Shown here: in pieces, positions 52,873-61,700 of the stretch
Numbering within the stretch: position 1 is the stretch's first letter
Layout: each line of letters starts with the position of its first letter
DNA from: Elusimicrobiota bacterium
GTDB lineage: Bacteria; Elusimicrobiota; Elusimicrobia; UBA1565; UBA9628
Direction of reading: 5' to 3'
Assembly: GCA_016218545.1 (NCBI GenBank)
Contig: JACRDQ010000032.1
Span: forward strand, 62,001 to 126,000
DNA: 64,000 nt
The notes under the pieces: generated by a model
Told to the model about the DNA's origin: nothing
The model's database searches: none
The model's input: the letters and a program-made list of their open reading frames with translations, nothing else
Translations under genes and position numbers: made by a program

Positions 52873-55113
52873 ATGGACGCCTCGGTCGTCCTGGCAATGG
52901 CAGCGTGCTGTCTCGGCATCGTGCTGGCCGGGCTCTGGCACGCTAGGCTCGAGCGCGAGCGTTCGGATAGGGCGAAGGCCGCCCTTCTGGAGGCGCGCGA
53001 GCGGGGCACGCATCGGGCCGTGGCCCAGCATCCGTCCGTCAAGTCCACCCTGTGCCTGGGGTGCGGCTCGTGCGCGGCCGCCTGCCCGGCCGGCAACGTC
53101 CTGGGCCTGGTCAACGGGACCTCGCACGTCATCCACGGGTCCAAGTGCATCGGCTACGGCAAGTGCGAGGCGGCCTGCCCGGTGGGAGCCATCACCGTGG
53201 GCCTCGGCGACATCTCGGCCAGGCCCGACATCCCGCTCCTCTCGGACCGGCTCGAGACCAGCGTGCCAGGCCTCTTCATCGCCGGAGAGCTGGGCGGCAT
53301 CGCCCTCATCCGCCACGCCATCCGGCAGGGCGTCCTGGCGGCCGAGACCGTGGCCGAGCGCCTGAAGAAGGAGGGGCCGGGCCCGGCCGGGGTGCGGGAC
53401 CTCGTCATCGTGGGCGCCGGGCCCGCGGGCATGGCCGCGAGCCTGGCTGCGCGGCACGCGGGCCTGGACTTCGTCACGCTCAGCCAGGACGGGGTGGGCG
53501 GCACGGTCCGCAAGTATCCGCGCCGCAAGCTCACCCTGCTCCAGACCGTGGACCTGCCCCTCCACGGTCGCCTCCAGGAGGGGGTCTACGAGAAGGAGAA
53601 GCTCGTGGAGCTCCTCGACGGCCTGGCCTCGAAGCACGGGCTCTCCGTGCGCGTCGGAGCCGCGCTCCAGGCCGTGACGCGCGGAGAGGGCGTGCTCGAG
53701 GTGCGCACGAGCCTGGGCGTGGAACGCTGCAGGGGCGTCGTGCTCGCCCTGGGAAGGCGCGGGACCCCGCGCCGCCTTGGGGTCCCTGGCGAGGACCTCG
53801 ACAAGGTCCTCTATCAGCTCGTGGACGCCTCCACCTACCGGGACCGCCGCGTCCTGGTCGTGGGCGGGGGGGACTCCGCGGTCGAGGCGGCCACCGCGCT
53901 AGCCAACCAGCCGGGCAACGCGGTCGTCCTCTCCTACCGCAAGGCCGCCTTCTCCAGGCTCAAGGAGCGCAACCTCAGCCGCATCGGGGAGTTCTCCGCG
54001 TCGGGCCGGATCCGGGTGCTCTTCAATTCGGCGGTCACCTCCGTGGAGCCTGACGCGGTCGTCCTGCGCCTGAAGGACGCGGAGGAGCGGCTGCCCAACG
54101 ACCACGTCTTCGTGTTCGCCGGAGGCGAGGTCCCCTTCCCCCTGCTCAAGAGCATGGGCGTCAAGTTCGGGGGTGACGAGGCCCTCGTCCTGGGCTCCTC
54201 GGCAGCCCAGGACAAGCCCAAGGACGAGCTCCTGGCGCCGCGCCTCTTCACTGCCCTGGGCTGGGCCGTCGCGGGGTGTGCTGCGCTCTTCGCCGCCTCG
54301 GCCATGGACTACTACGGCCTGAGCGAGGCCGAGCGGCCGCTGCACTCCTACCATGCCTTCCTCAGGCCCTCGGGCTTGATCGGCCTGGCCCTGGGCGTCA
54401 TGGGCTCGATCCTCATCGGCCTCAACCTCACCTACCTGGTGCGGCGCGGCCTGGCCCGCACCGAGGGCCTGGGGAGCCCGCGCAGCTGGATGAGCTTCCA
54501 CGTGTTCACCGGGCTCCTGGGACCGCTCTTCATCCTGCTCCACAGCGCGTTCTCCCTGAGGAGCCCCTTGCCCGCCATCGCCGGGCTCTCCCTCCTGGCC
54601 GTGGTCCTGACCGGGCTGGTGGGCCGCTACGTCTACGCCCGCACCCCGAGGTCCGTGCAGGGCAGGGAGATGGAGCTGGCCGAGATCAGGCGGAGTCTCG
54701 CCGCGCACCGCGACGAGCTCGAGAGGCTGGGCCTTCCCTTCGAGGACTTCGCGGCAGCGGGAGCCGCTGCCGGGCCCTCGAGCCCCGGCTCGACCGTGGC
54801 CGAGCTCCTGGCCTTGGTGCGCGTGGACTTCGAGGCCTCCATCGAGTACCGCAAGCTCAGGGACGCGGTCGCCGCTTCCCAGCGCCTTCGGCCCATGGCA
54901 GGCGACATCCTGGCCCTGGGCCGGCGCTACATCAGGGAGCGGCGCTGGCTGGAGCGCTACCACGAGCTCCGGGGCCTCATGAGCGGCTGGCGGTTCCTGC
55001 ACCTGTGGTTCGCGCTCGTCATGATCGTCATCGCGGCCTTCCATATCCTGGTCGGCCTGCGGCTGAGCCGGCTGGACGTCGCTCATGCATCCATCACCAG
55101 CGCCATCCCTTGA
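52873..55113 (+). CDS. Ferredoxin-NAD(P)H flavin oxidoreductase fused to bis-His membrane domain
   Basis: The 746-residue protein begins with a membrane anchor (LAMAACCLGIVLAGLW). A di-cluster ferredoxin part follows: Cys61, 64, 67 and 71 are complete, the second site has Cys92, Tyr95, Cys98 and Cys102. Then comes a FAD/NAD(P)-binding pyridine nucleotide-disulfide-like reductase (GAGPAGMAASLA, GGGDSAVEAA; about 175-465). Five membrane helices end the protein, with His pairs spaced 13-14 residues (HVFTGLLGPLFILLH; HLWFALVMIVIAAFH), typical b-haem ligands. It probably passes electrons between NAD(P)H or ferredoxin and the multihaem cytochromes encoded next. ATG at 52873. The next start overlaps its stop. 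Confidence 0.8.
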   Translation: MDASVVLAMAACCLGIVLAGLWHARLERERSDRAKAALLEARERGTHRAVAQHPSVKSTLCLGCGSCAAACPAGNVLGLVNGTSHVIHGSKCIGYGKCEAACPVGAITVGLGDISARPDIPLLSDRLETSVPGLFIAGELGGIALIRHAIRQGVLAAETVAERLKKEGPGPAGVRDLVIVGAGPAGMAASLAARHAGLDFVTLSQDGVGGTVRKYPRRKLTLLQTVDLPLHGRLQEGVYEKEKLVELLDGLASKHGLSVRVGAALQAVTRGEGVLEVRTSLGVERCRGVVLALGRRGTPRRLGVPGEDLDKVLYQLVDASTYRDRRVLVVGGGDSAVEAATALANQPGNAVVLSYRKAAFSRLKERNLSRIGEFSASGRIRVLFNSAVTSVEPDAVVLRLKDAEERLPNDHVFVFAGGEVPFPLLKSMGVKFGGDEALVLGSSAAQDKPKDELLAPRLFTALGWAVAGCAALFAASAMDYYGLSEAERPLHSYHAFLRPSGLIGLALGVMGSILIGLNLTYLVRRGLARTEGLGSPRSWMSFHVFTGLLGPLFILLHSAFSLRSPLPAIAGLSLLAVVLTGLVGRYVYARTPRSVQGREMELAEIRRSLAAHRDELERLGLPFEDFAAAGAAAGPSSPGSTVAELLALVRVDFEASIEYRKLRDAVAASQRLRPMAGDILALGRRYIRERRWLERYHELRGLMSGWRFLHLWFALVMIVIAAFHILVGLRLSRLDVAHASITSAIP

Positions 55114-56660
55114 GCCATCGATCGAAAGTGCCGCTCATCATCGGCGTGCTCCTCATCGGAGCGGTGGGCGCGTTCCTGGCCCTGTACCGCTCCTCGCCCG
55201 GGGACCTGGCGCGGGCCCACGCCAAGGTGGCGGGCTCGCACTTCATCGGGGACTGCAACAAGTGCCACTCCAAGCAAGGTCTTGCCCAGGGCTGCCTGGA
55301 CTGCCACTCGGAGATCGCGTCCCATCTCTCCAAGGCCAAGGGCCTGCACGGAAGGCTCTCCAAGGCCAAGGCCCAGGAGTGCGGCAAGTGCCACTCCGAG
55401 CACCACGGCGCGGACTTTCCCCTGGTCAACAAGGTCTCCTGGGAAGGCAAGGAGCCCGGGGACTACAAGCACGACCCCGCGGACTACCGCCTCGCAGGCA
55501 AGCACGGGAGCGTGGCGTGCAAGGACTGCCATGAGAAGCACGCTCCCAGGTTCTCCCTGCCCAAGTACCCCAAGCTGCGGCGGGCCAGGACGTTCCTGGG
55601 CCTGGGCCAGGAGTGCATGTCCTGCCACAAGGACGTGCACGCGGCAGGCTTGGCTTGGGCCTGCGTCCGGTGTCACGATGAGAAAGCCTGGAAGCCCGCT
55701 CCCCTCTTCGACCATGACAAGACCTATCCCCTGTCCTTGGGGCATGCCAAGCGCGAGTGCGCCAAGTGCCACGTCGTCCCCGCTCCGGGCACGCCTCCCC
55801 CTGCTCCGGCTCCGGTCCTGCCGGCCGCGACCACGGGCTACAAGGGCTTTCCGTTCGACAAGGTCAAGGGCAAGCGCTGCGTGGACTGCCACAAGGACCC
55901 GCACCGGACCAAGTGGGTCCGGGGGTGCGAAGCCTGCCACACCAAGCTCGCCGTGCCCTGGGCCGAGGGGAACAAGGCCGTGACTCCCGCGCTTCATGCC
56001 GTCTCGTCCTTCAGGCTCCAGTCTCCCCATCACAAGGCCGCGTGCAAGGACTGCCACGCCCCGGCCTTGAAGCCTGACCAGCGCTACGCGGACCTCAAGA
56101 CCGGCAAGCCCAGGTCCGAGAAGGCCTGCGAAGCCTGCCACGCGGACCTCCATGCAGGGCAGTTCAGCCCCAAGCATCCGCGGTGCATGGACTGCCACCA
56201 ACTCGCGGAGTTCAAGCCCGCCCGCTACAGCGCGGCCGATCACAAGACCTACGTCCTGCAGGGCAAGCACGCCAAGGCGGCGTGCAACGACTGCCACGTG
56301 CCCGATCCCAAGGCCGGGCCGCCGAAGAGGGGAAAGCCGATCAAGCGGATCTACGTGCCCATGAGGAAGGACTGCGTCTTCTGCCACGCGGACATCCACC
56401 TCGGCCAGTTCCGCAAGCGGGCCAAGGGCTCGGCTGAGGCCCTGACCCGCTGCGAGGACTGCCATCTTGATCATGGAGCCTGGAAGACCTTGGTCTTCGA
56501 CCACGACAAGCAGTCGCGCTTCAAGCTCGACGCCGCGCACGTCAAGGTCGCGTGCAAGGACTGCCATCCCGTGGTGAGTCTGCCTGACCGCAGGAGGCTC
56601 GTCCAATACAAGCCCGTAGGAGTGAAGTGCACGGATTGCCATGAACTATCGACTCCGTAG
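55110..56660 (+). CDS. 17-haem c-type cytochrome, membrane-anchored
   Basis: The 516-residue protein has an N-terminal membrane anchor (VPLIIGVLLIGAVGAFLALY) and then 17 CxxCH haem-binding motifs (for example CNKCH, CLDCH, CMSCH, CVFCH, CTDCH). The motifs lie on a Lys/His-rich, repeat-like periplasmic domain. The best start is the TTG at 55110, whose TTGA overlaps the previous stop; GTG at 55128 is the alternative. The last CxxCH is followed by a short tail. It should relay electrons across the periplasm from the membrane oxidoreductase. Overlaps the next gene by 20 bp. Confidence 0.88.
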   Translation: MSHRSKVPLIIGVLLIGAVGAFLALYRSSPGDLARAHAKVAGSHFIGDCNKCHSKQGLAQGCLDCHSEIASHLSKAKGLHGRLSKAKAQECGKCHSEHHGADFPLVNKVSWEGKEPGDYKHDPADYRLAGKHGSVACKDCHEKHAPRFSLPKYPKLRRARTFLGLGQECMSCHKDVHAAGLAWACVRCHDEKAWKPAPLFDHDKTYPLSLGHAKRECAKCHVVPAPGTPPPAPAPVLPAATTGYKGFPFDKVKGKRCVDCHKDPHRTKWVRGCEACHTKLAVPWAEGNKAVTPALHAVSSFRLQSPHHKAACKDCHAPALKPDQRYADLKTGKPRSEKACEACHADLHAGQFSPKHPRCMDCHQLAEFKPARYSAADHKTYVLQGKHAKAACNDCHVPDPKAGPPKRGKPIKRIYVPMRKDCVFCHADIHLGQFRKRAKGSAEALTRCEDCHLDHGAWKTLVFDHDKQSRFKLDAAHVKVACKDCHPVVSLPDRRRLVQYKPVGVKCTDCHELSTP

Positions 56661-58491
56661 GATACTGTTGGTCATCGCCTGGTGTTCGGCGCTCCTGGTC
56701 CTCTTGTGGGCAGGCAGGGGCACGGCCGCGGAGCCCAAGGACGAGCGCGGCCAATGGGACAAGAAGTGGGGCCCCCTGGTCCCTCACAAGAAGTTCCCCA
56801 AGGACTGCTCCCTGTGCCACGTTCCCAAGCGCTGGGACGTGCTGCGCAAGGATTTCAAGTACGACCATCTCAAGGAGACCGGCTACCGCCTCACCGGCCC
56901 TCATGCCCAGGCCGCCTGCCTGAGGTGCCACAATGACCGGGGACCCGTGAAGGCCTACCTTTCCAGAGGGTGCGGCGGGTGCCACCTGGACCCGCACCAG
57001 CGCTCCCTGGGCTTCGACTGCTCGCGCTGTCACGAGGAGGCCTCCTGGGGCCGCACGGGCCGGACCGGGGAGAAGGCGGCTGACCACGGCCGTACGCGCT
57101 TCCCACTGACGGGCAGGCACGCCATGGCGCCTTGCCAACAGTGCCATCAGCGCGCCGACGCCGGGGTCTACAGGGGCGCTCCTCTGGACTGCTGGTCCTG
57201 CCATCGTCGCGAAGAGAGCAAGGCCAAAGGCCACGCTGACAAGGGCTTCTCCCGCTCCTGCGGGCTCTGCCACAAGACCACCTCGTGGCGGGACGCGAAC
57301 TTCAGCCACGGAGCCATGGCTCGGGGCAAGGCCTGCGCTGACTGCCATGGGAGCGAGTATCAGAAGGCTCCTGGCCATGCCGGCAAGGGCTACCCTCAGA
57401 CTTGCGAGTCCTGCCATGAGACCTCTTCGTGGAAGAGGGCATCGGTCAACCACGCGGTCCTGAGCCAGGGAGGGTCCTGCGTCGCCTGCCACCAATCGAA
57501 CTATCAGGCGGCCCCGAACCACGCAAGCCAGGGCTATTCCCAGACCTGTCAGAACTGCCACGGCACCACGGTCTGGAAGCCTGCCAATCTCCAGCACGCG
57601 AACCTTGGGGCAAACCCTGTGTGCAGCAACTGCCACCAGTCCGTCTATGCCTCGGCCAAGCCGACACCTGCGGCAAACCATCCGACCAATGGCTTCCCCA
57701 CCGCCTGCCAGAACTGCCACAACACCACGGCCTGGGGGCCCGGCACTGCCATGAAGCACCAGTACGTGACCTCAGCGTCGTGCTACTCCTGCCACCAGTC
57801 CAACTACCAGGCAGCGCCGAACCACGCGTCCCTGGGCTTTGCCACGACCTGCCAGAACTGCCACACGGGCACGACCTCCTGGCAGGGGCCTGTATTCAAC
57901 CATGCGTCCCTGGGAGCAAGCCCTGTCTGCTACAACTGCCACCAGTCCGTCTATGCCTCGGCCAGGCCGACACCTGCGGCAAACCACCCGACCAATGGCT
58001 TCCCCACCGCCTGCCAGAACTGCCACAACACCACGGCCTGGGGGCCCGGCACGGCCATGAAGCACCAGTTCGTGACCGCGACACCATGCTACACGTGTCA
58101 TCAGTCGAAATACGCCTCAGCCAGACCGACCCTGGCGTCGAACCACGCGACTTACGGGTTCCCCACGACCTGCCAGAACTGCCACAACACCACGGCCTGG
58201 GGCCCTGGCACGGCCATGCAGCACCAGTACGTGACGAGCGTCGCCTGCTTCACCTGCCACTCGGCCGCCTACAATGCCGCGACCGATCCCAACCATAAGA
58301 CCTTGGGTTACGGGACCAACTGCGCGACCTGCCACACCTCGCGCACGACCTGGCAGGGCGCGACCTTCAACCACACCTGGTATAAGCTCCCGCATAAGAA
58401 CGCCGCGTGCAACGACTGCCATCCCGGGGGCAACACTTCGCGCGCTGCATGCACGTGCTCGGGGTGCCACAACAACAGGACCTGTCCGTGA
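56641..58491 (+). CDS. 23-haem c-type cytochrome, secreted
   Basis: The 616-residue protein has a signal or anchor (ILLVIAWCSALLVLLW) and 23 CxxCH motifs. The first nine are spaced irregularly. From about residue 280 the chain is a tandem repeat of roughly 102 residues with four haems per unit (CSNCHQ, CQNCHN, CYSCHQ, CQNCHT). The repeat has high DNA identity, which suggests recent expansion. The ending is Cys-rich (CTCSGCHNNRTC). It is the likely outer, porin-associated cytochrome. ATG overlaps the previous gene by 20 bp and its stop overlaps the barrel's GTG (GTGA). Confidence 0.88.
   Translation: MNYRLRRILLVIAWCSALLVLLWAGRGTAAEPKDERGQWDKKWGPLVPHKKFPKDCSLCHVPKRWDVLRKDFKYDHLKETGYRLTGPHAQAACLRCHNDRGPVKAYLSRGCGGCHLDPHQRSLGFDCSRCHEEASWGRTGRTGEKAADHGRTRFPLTGRHAMAPCQQCHQRADAGVYRGAPLDCWSCHRREESKAKGHADKGFSRSCGLCHKTTSWRDANFSHGAMARGKACADCHGSEYQKAPGHAGKGYPQTCESCHETSSWKRASVNHAVLSQGGSCVACHQSNYQAAPNHASQGYSQTCQNCHGTTVWKPANLQHANLGANPVCSNCHQSVYASAKPTPAANHPTNGFPTACQNCHNTTAWGPGTAMKHQYVTSASCYSCHQSNYQAAPNHASLGFATTCQNCHTGTTSWQGPVFNHASLGASPVCYNCHQSVYASARPTPAANHPTNGFPTACQNCHNTTAWGPGTAMKHQFVTATPCYTCHQSKYASARPTLASNHATYGFPTTCQNCHNTTAWGPGTAMQHQYVTSVACFTCHSAAYNAATDPNHKTLGYGTNCATCHTSRTTWQGATFNHTWYKLPHKNAACNDCHPGGNTSRAACTCSGCHNNRTCP
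57628..58077 (+). repeat. 144-bp direct repeat inside the 23-haem cytochrome gene
   Basis: Bases 57628-57771 and 57934-58077 are nearly identical (offset 306 bp, 102 codons) with only a few substitutions. A third, more diverged partial copy lies near 58160-58240. The repeat unit encodes SVYASAxPTPAANHPTNGFP and CQNCHNTTAWGPG. Confidence 0.75.
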
Positions 58492-60146
58492 ACGTCCGAG
58501 ACCTCGCCGCGGTGTCCGCGCTCCTTCTGGCCTCGGTGGTCCCAGGCCGGTCCGAGGCCGCGGTCCGGCCTGCCGCGGTTCAGGAGCTCTCCAAGGCCCC
58601 GGTGCAGGGGCGCGTCATGGTGGTGTCCGGCGACTACCTTGCCATCGACTTCGGGGGCAAGGGCTTGAAGGGCGACGACGTGGGCGTGATCGAGCATGAC
58701 GGCCTTGAGATCGGCCTGGCCGTGGTGGTCTGGGTGGACGTGGGGCACACGCGCTTGCGCGTGCTCTCCAAGACCCAGGAGCCCAGGCTCGGCGACATCG
58801 TGAAATTCGAGCGCGGCCGCACCATGCCCCGGGCTCCCATGCCCAAGGCCGGGCCCAGGACGCAGGCCAAGGAGGAGTTCGTCCCCCTGCTGGCGCCCGT
58901 GGTCCTGCAGAAGACCGCGCTCACGCGCACGGCCAACGTGTTCCACGGCCGCGTCTCGGCCCGGCAGCTCTACCATACCATCAGCCGGGACCATGACTGG
59001 TACGCCGCCTCGCGCCTGGATTCGGACGGGTCCGTGGACAGGCTCCTCGCAAGGCCCTGGGCCTTGGTCTGGTCCGCCTACGCGAGCTTCAGGGACGGCA
59101 GTTCCGTCTCAGCCAGCCCGGATTTCCGCAAGGTCCAACCCTATGTCCGCGAGCTCATGCTCCTGCGCAAGGCCGAGGGAGGGGGGATACTGCGGCTGGG
59201 CCGCTTCTTCCCCATCGAGCTGCCCGGGCTCGGGTACGTGGACGGGGTCCAGGCCGAGACCCCGGCCCAGCCTTGGCTGCGCGTGGGCGCTGCCGCGGGC
59301 CTGAGGCCTGACCGGCTCAACCAGGGCTTCGCCTCCAGGGAGGTCGTGGCCTCCGCCTACGCGACCGCCGAGGCCGGAGAGCCGCGCAAGCTCTACTATA
59401 CGGGCACCCTAGGGATGCTGGGCACCCTCTACCGGGGCAAGCCCGACGAGGCGGCCCTGCTCTACGACCAGCGGGCGGACCTCGGGCCCAAGCTCAACCT
59501 CCTGGCCTCGCTCCAGTTCGATTTCGATGCAGGCGCTGCCCAGGTCCGGGAGCACGGCCGCCTGACCCGGGCCCATCTGGCCGCCAATTCCCCTGTGACG
59601 GGCTGGCTCTCCCTGCGCGCCGGGGCCGACCATTTCGAGCCCCTCGACGTGGACGCGGAGCGCGACCTGGCGGGCGGGAGCAACGCCTATCTGGACAACG
59701 GCTACTGGCGCGCCTGGACCGGGGCCAGCCAGTCCCTGCCGTGGGGCCTCGAGCTCGACGAGGAGCTCTCCTTCACCTCGGCCATGCAGGGCTTCGAGCC
59801 CGGGCTGTGGCGCGGACGCGTGTCCAGGCGCGGCTTGCCCGGCCTGCCGGACGCGGGCATGCACGTGAGCGTCTACAACCTGGTCAATGCCCAGGGGCCG
59901 GATTACGGGGGCACCATGTCCTTGAATCTGCCCTTCCTCGGCGGAGCCCTGACCCTGGACGCGGACATGGGCCTGCGCTACGGGCCGACAGAGGATGCTC
60001 CCACGGCCCTGCGCGTCAGCGACGCGGCCTGCCACCTCAATGCCCGCGTCACCGAGGCCTGGACCCTGGCCGCGGGCTTCTCCAGGACCTTCCAGGACCT
60101 CGCCATGAGCTCGGTCTACACCGCGGCCGCGACCTACCGCTGGTGA
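58488..60146 (+). CDS. Outer-membrane barrel protein, candidate porin of a cytochrome conduit
   Basis: The 552-residue product starts at a GTG overlapping the cytochrome stop, with signal peptide (VSALLLASVVPGRSEA). After an N-terminal domain of about 100 residues the protein alternates short amphipathic strands and ends in an aromatic-rich YTAAATYRW, as barrels do. The strand pattern and length recall the porins of porin-cytochrome conduits (OmbB/OmbC, MtrB), but no sequence motif proves the homology, and the MtrB CxxC motif is absent. Position after a 17-haem and a 23-haem cytochrome supports the role. Ends 2 bp before the next box. Confidence 0.65.
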   Translation: MNVRDLAAVSALLLASVVPGRSEAAVRPAAVQELSKAPVQGRVMVVSGDYLAIDFGGKGLKGDDVGVIEHDGLEIGLAVVVWVDVGHTRLRVLSKTQEPRLGDIVKFERGRTMPRAPMPKAGPRTQAKEEFVPLLAPVVLQKTALTRTANVFHGRVSARQLYHTISRDHDWYAASRLDSDGSVDRLLARPWALVWSAYASFRDGSSVSASPDFRKVQPYVRELMLLRKAEGGGILRLGRFFPIELPGLGYVDGVQAETPAQPWLRVGAAAGLRPDRLNQGFASREVVASAYATAEAGEPRKLYYTGTLGMLGTLYRGKPDEAALLYDQRADLGPKLNLLASLQFDFDAGAAQVREHGRLTRAHLAANSPVTGWLSLRAGADHFEPLDVDAERDLAGGSNAYLDNGYWRAWTGASQSLPWGLELDEELSFTSAMQGFEPGLWRGRVSRRGLPGLPDAGMHVSVYNLVNAQGPDYGGTMSLNLPFLGGALTLDADMGLRYGPTEDAPTALRVSDAACHLNARVTEAWTLAAGFSRTFQDLAMSSVYTAAATYRW

Positions 60147-60147
60147 A

Positions 60148-60164
60148 TCAACATTTCCGCAACA
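60148..60164 (+). promoter_or_regulatory. Second copy of the TTAACA-type box, before the sigma factor
   Basis: TCAACA (60148-60153), TTTCC, GCAACA (60159-60164) shares the core AACATTTCCGCAACAA with the box at 52831. It lies 63 bp before the sigma factor ATG. Ten bp later is TGATTG, a poor -10. Confidence 0.5.
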
Positions 60165-60226
60165 AGGCAGGGCTTGATTGTCATGCAGGACCGTGACCCG
60201 GGGCCAGACGCATCGGAGGAACGCGA

Positions 60227-61630
60227 ATGCACGAAGACACCGAGAAGCACGAAGCCGGCCTTGTGGAGGGACTGGACCTGGGGCGGCCGGAGGCCGACCC
60301 TCCGCCCAAGCTCGTGGGAGGAGCGCCGGTCTTCCAGGCCGACCCCGCGCTCTACCGCTTCCATGCCACGCCGCTCCTGACCCGGGAGGAGGAGGCCGTC
60401 CTGTCCAAGGACATCCAGGACCGACTCAAGGAGCGTGACTTGGCGGTCCTCGGCTCTCCGTTCCTGAGGCAGCAGGTCCGCTCCTGGGCCGAGCTGGTGC
60501 GCCAGCGCGAGATGTCGCCCAAGGAGGTCATGCCCCGCGGCCGCAGGACCCGGGCGGAGCTCGCGGCCATGGGCCGCAGGCTGGCCAGGGCCGCGCGCCT
60601 CTTCGACCGCGAGGAAGCCCTGGTCCGCAGGCTCAAGGCCGGGCTCTCCAAGAGGCAGGGCGGCTCGCGCGACGAGCGCAGGCGCGGCCTCCTGGCCGCG
60701 GCCGAGGCCCGCATGACCCAGGCGGCCGCCGGTCTGGACCTGGACCGCCGCAAACTCGACCGCTTGGGCCGCAAGGTCATGGCCCTCTCCGACGCGCTGA
60801 CCCGGACCCGGTCCAAGGCGCGCGCCCGCGCTCTTTCCGCGGGCGTGCCCATGAGAGCCGCGGAGGTCCACCTCCTGGCGGCGCGCCTCAAGACCCTGGG
60901 CGAGCTCATCGAAGCGGCCAAGACCAAGATGGTCGAGGCGAACCTCAGGCTCGTGGTCTCCATCGCCAAGTCCCGCCAGGGGCCCGGCATGGAGCTCTGC
61001 GACATCATCCAGGAGGGCGCTCTGGGCCTGCTCCTGGCCGCGGAGAAGTTCGACTACCGCAGGGGGTTCAAGTTCTCCACGTACGCGAGCTGGTGGGTGC
61101 TCCAGTCCATCAACCGCGCCGTGAGCGACAAGGCGCGGCTCATCAGGATCCCGGTGCACATCCAAGACCGGCTGGCCAAGGTGCGGCGGGCGGCCCTGCG
61201 CCTGGAGCTCAAGCAAGGCAAGGCGCCCGAGCTCGCCGTCCTCTCGCGAGGCCTGGGCCTGGACGCGGAACAGATCCAAGAGGCCTTGAACGCGGCCCAG
61301 GAGCCGGTGTCTCTCTCCACCCCTTTCGGGGCCGAGGACGACGGCGACGTCGAGGACGTCATCCCGGACGAGCAGACTCCCTCGCTCCACGAGACCGCGG
61401 ACGCCATGATGAGGCGCAAGGAGATCGAGCGCTGCCTCGACCGTCTCGACCCGAGGGAGGCCAGCATCCTGAGGAGCCGCTTCGGCTTCGGGGCCGCGGC
61501 CCCGGCCACCCTGACCGAGGTGAGCCGGTCCTTCGGCCTCAGCAGGGAGCGCATCCGCCAGATCGAGCTGGCCGCCATCGTCAAGCTCAGGCACTCGGCC
61601 CGGGAGACCTCGCTGCTCGACTACGCCTGA
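60227..61630 (+). CDS. Sigma-70-family RNA polymerase sigma factor
   Basis: The 467-residue protein has sigma regions 1.2 (about 30-65), an unusual helical insertion of about 120 residues ([20 protein letters not shown]), region 2 ([31 protein letters not shown]), region 3 ([14 protein letters not shown]) and region 4 ([20 protein letters not shown]). It is a group 2-type sigma like RpoD/RpoS, not an ECF sigma. GGAGGA lies 7 bp before the ATG. It is separated from the cytochrome operon by a conserved 11-bp tandem motif and is a paralogue of the gene at 62405. Confidence 0.88.
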   Translation: MHEDTEKHEAGLVEGLDLGRPEADPPPKLVGGAPVFQADPALYRFHATPLLTREEEAVLSKDIQDRLKERDLAVLGSPFLRQQVRSWAELVRQREMSPKEVMPRGRRTRAELAAMGRRLARAARLFDREEALVRRLKAGLSKRQGGSRDERRRGLLAAAEARMTQAAAGLDLDRRKLDRLGRKVMALSDALTRTRSKARARALSAGVPMRAAEVHLLAARLKTLGELIEAAKTKMVEANLRLVVSIAKSRQGPGMELCDIIQEGALGLLLAAEKFDYRRGFKFSTYASWWVLQSINRAVSDKARLIRIPVHIQDRLAKVRRAALRLELKQGKAPELAVLSRGLGLDAEQIQEALNAAQEPVSLSTPFGAEDDGDVEDVIPDEQTPSLHETADAMMRRKEIERCLDRLDPREASILRSRFGFGAAAPATLTEVSRSFGLSRERIRQIELAAIVKLRHSARETSLLDYA

Positions 61631-61694
61631 TACAAAACCGATACAAGAGATTTGCGCCGCCTCCATGGAGCAGGCCCGGCATGGGGGATATAAT
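61629..61694 (+). promoter_or_regulatory. GATACA tandem repeat and TATAAT before the regulator gene
   Basis: GATACA (61629-61634) and GATACA (61640-61645) are 11 bp apart, overlapping the end of the sigma gene. TATAAT (61689-61694) ends 6 bp before the ATG at 61701, so the mRNA is probably leaderless. The long gap between repeat and -10 leaves the repeat's role uncertain. Confidence 0.45.
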
Positions 61695-61700
61695 GATCGT

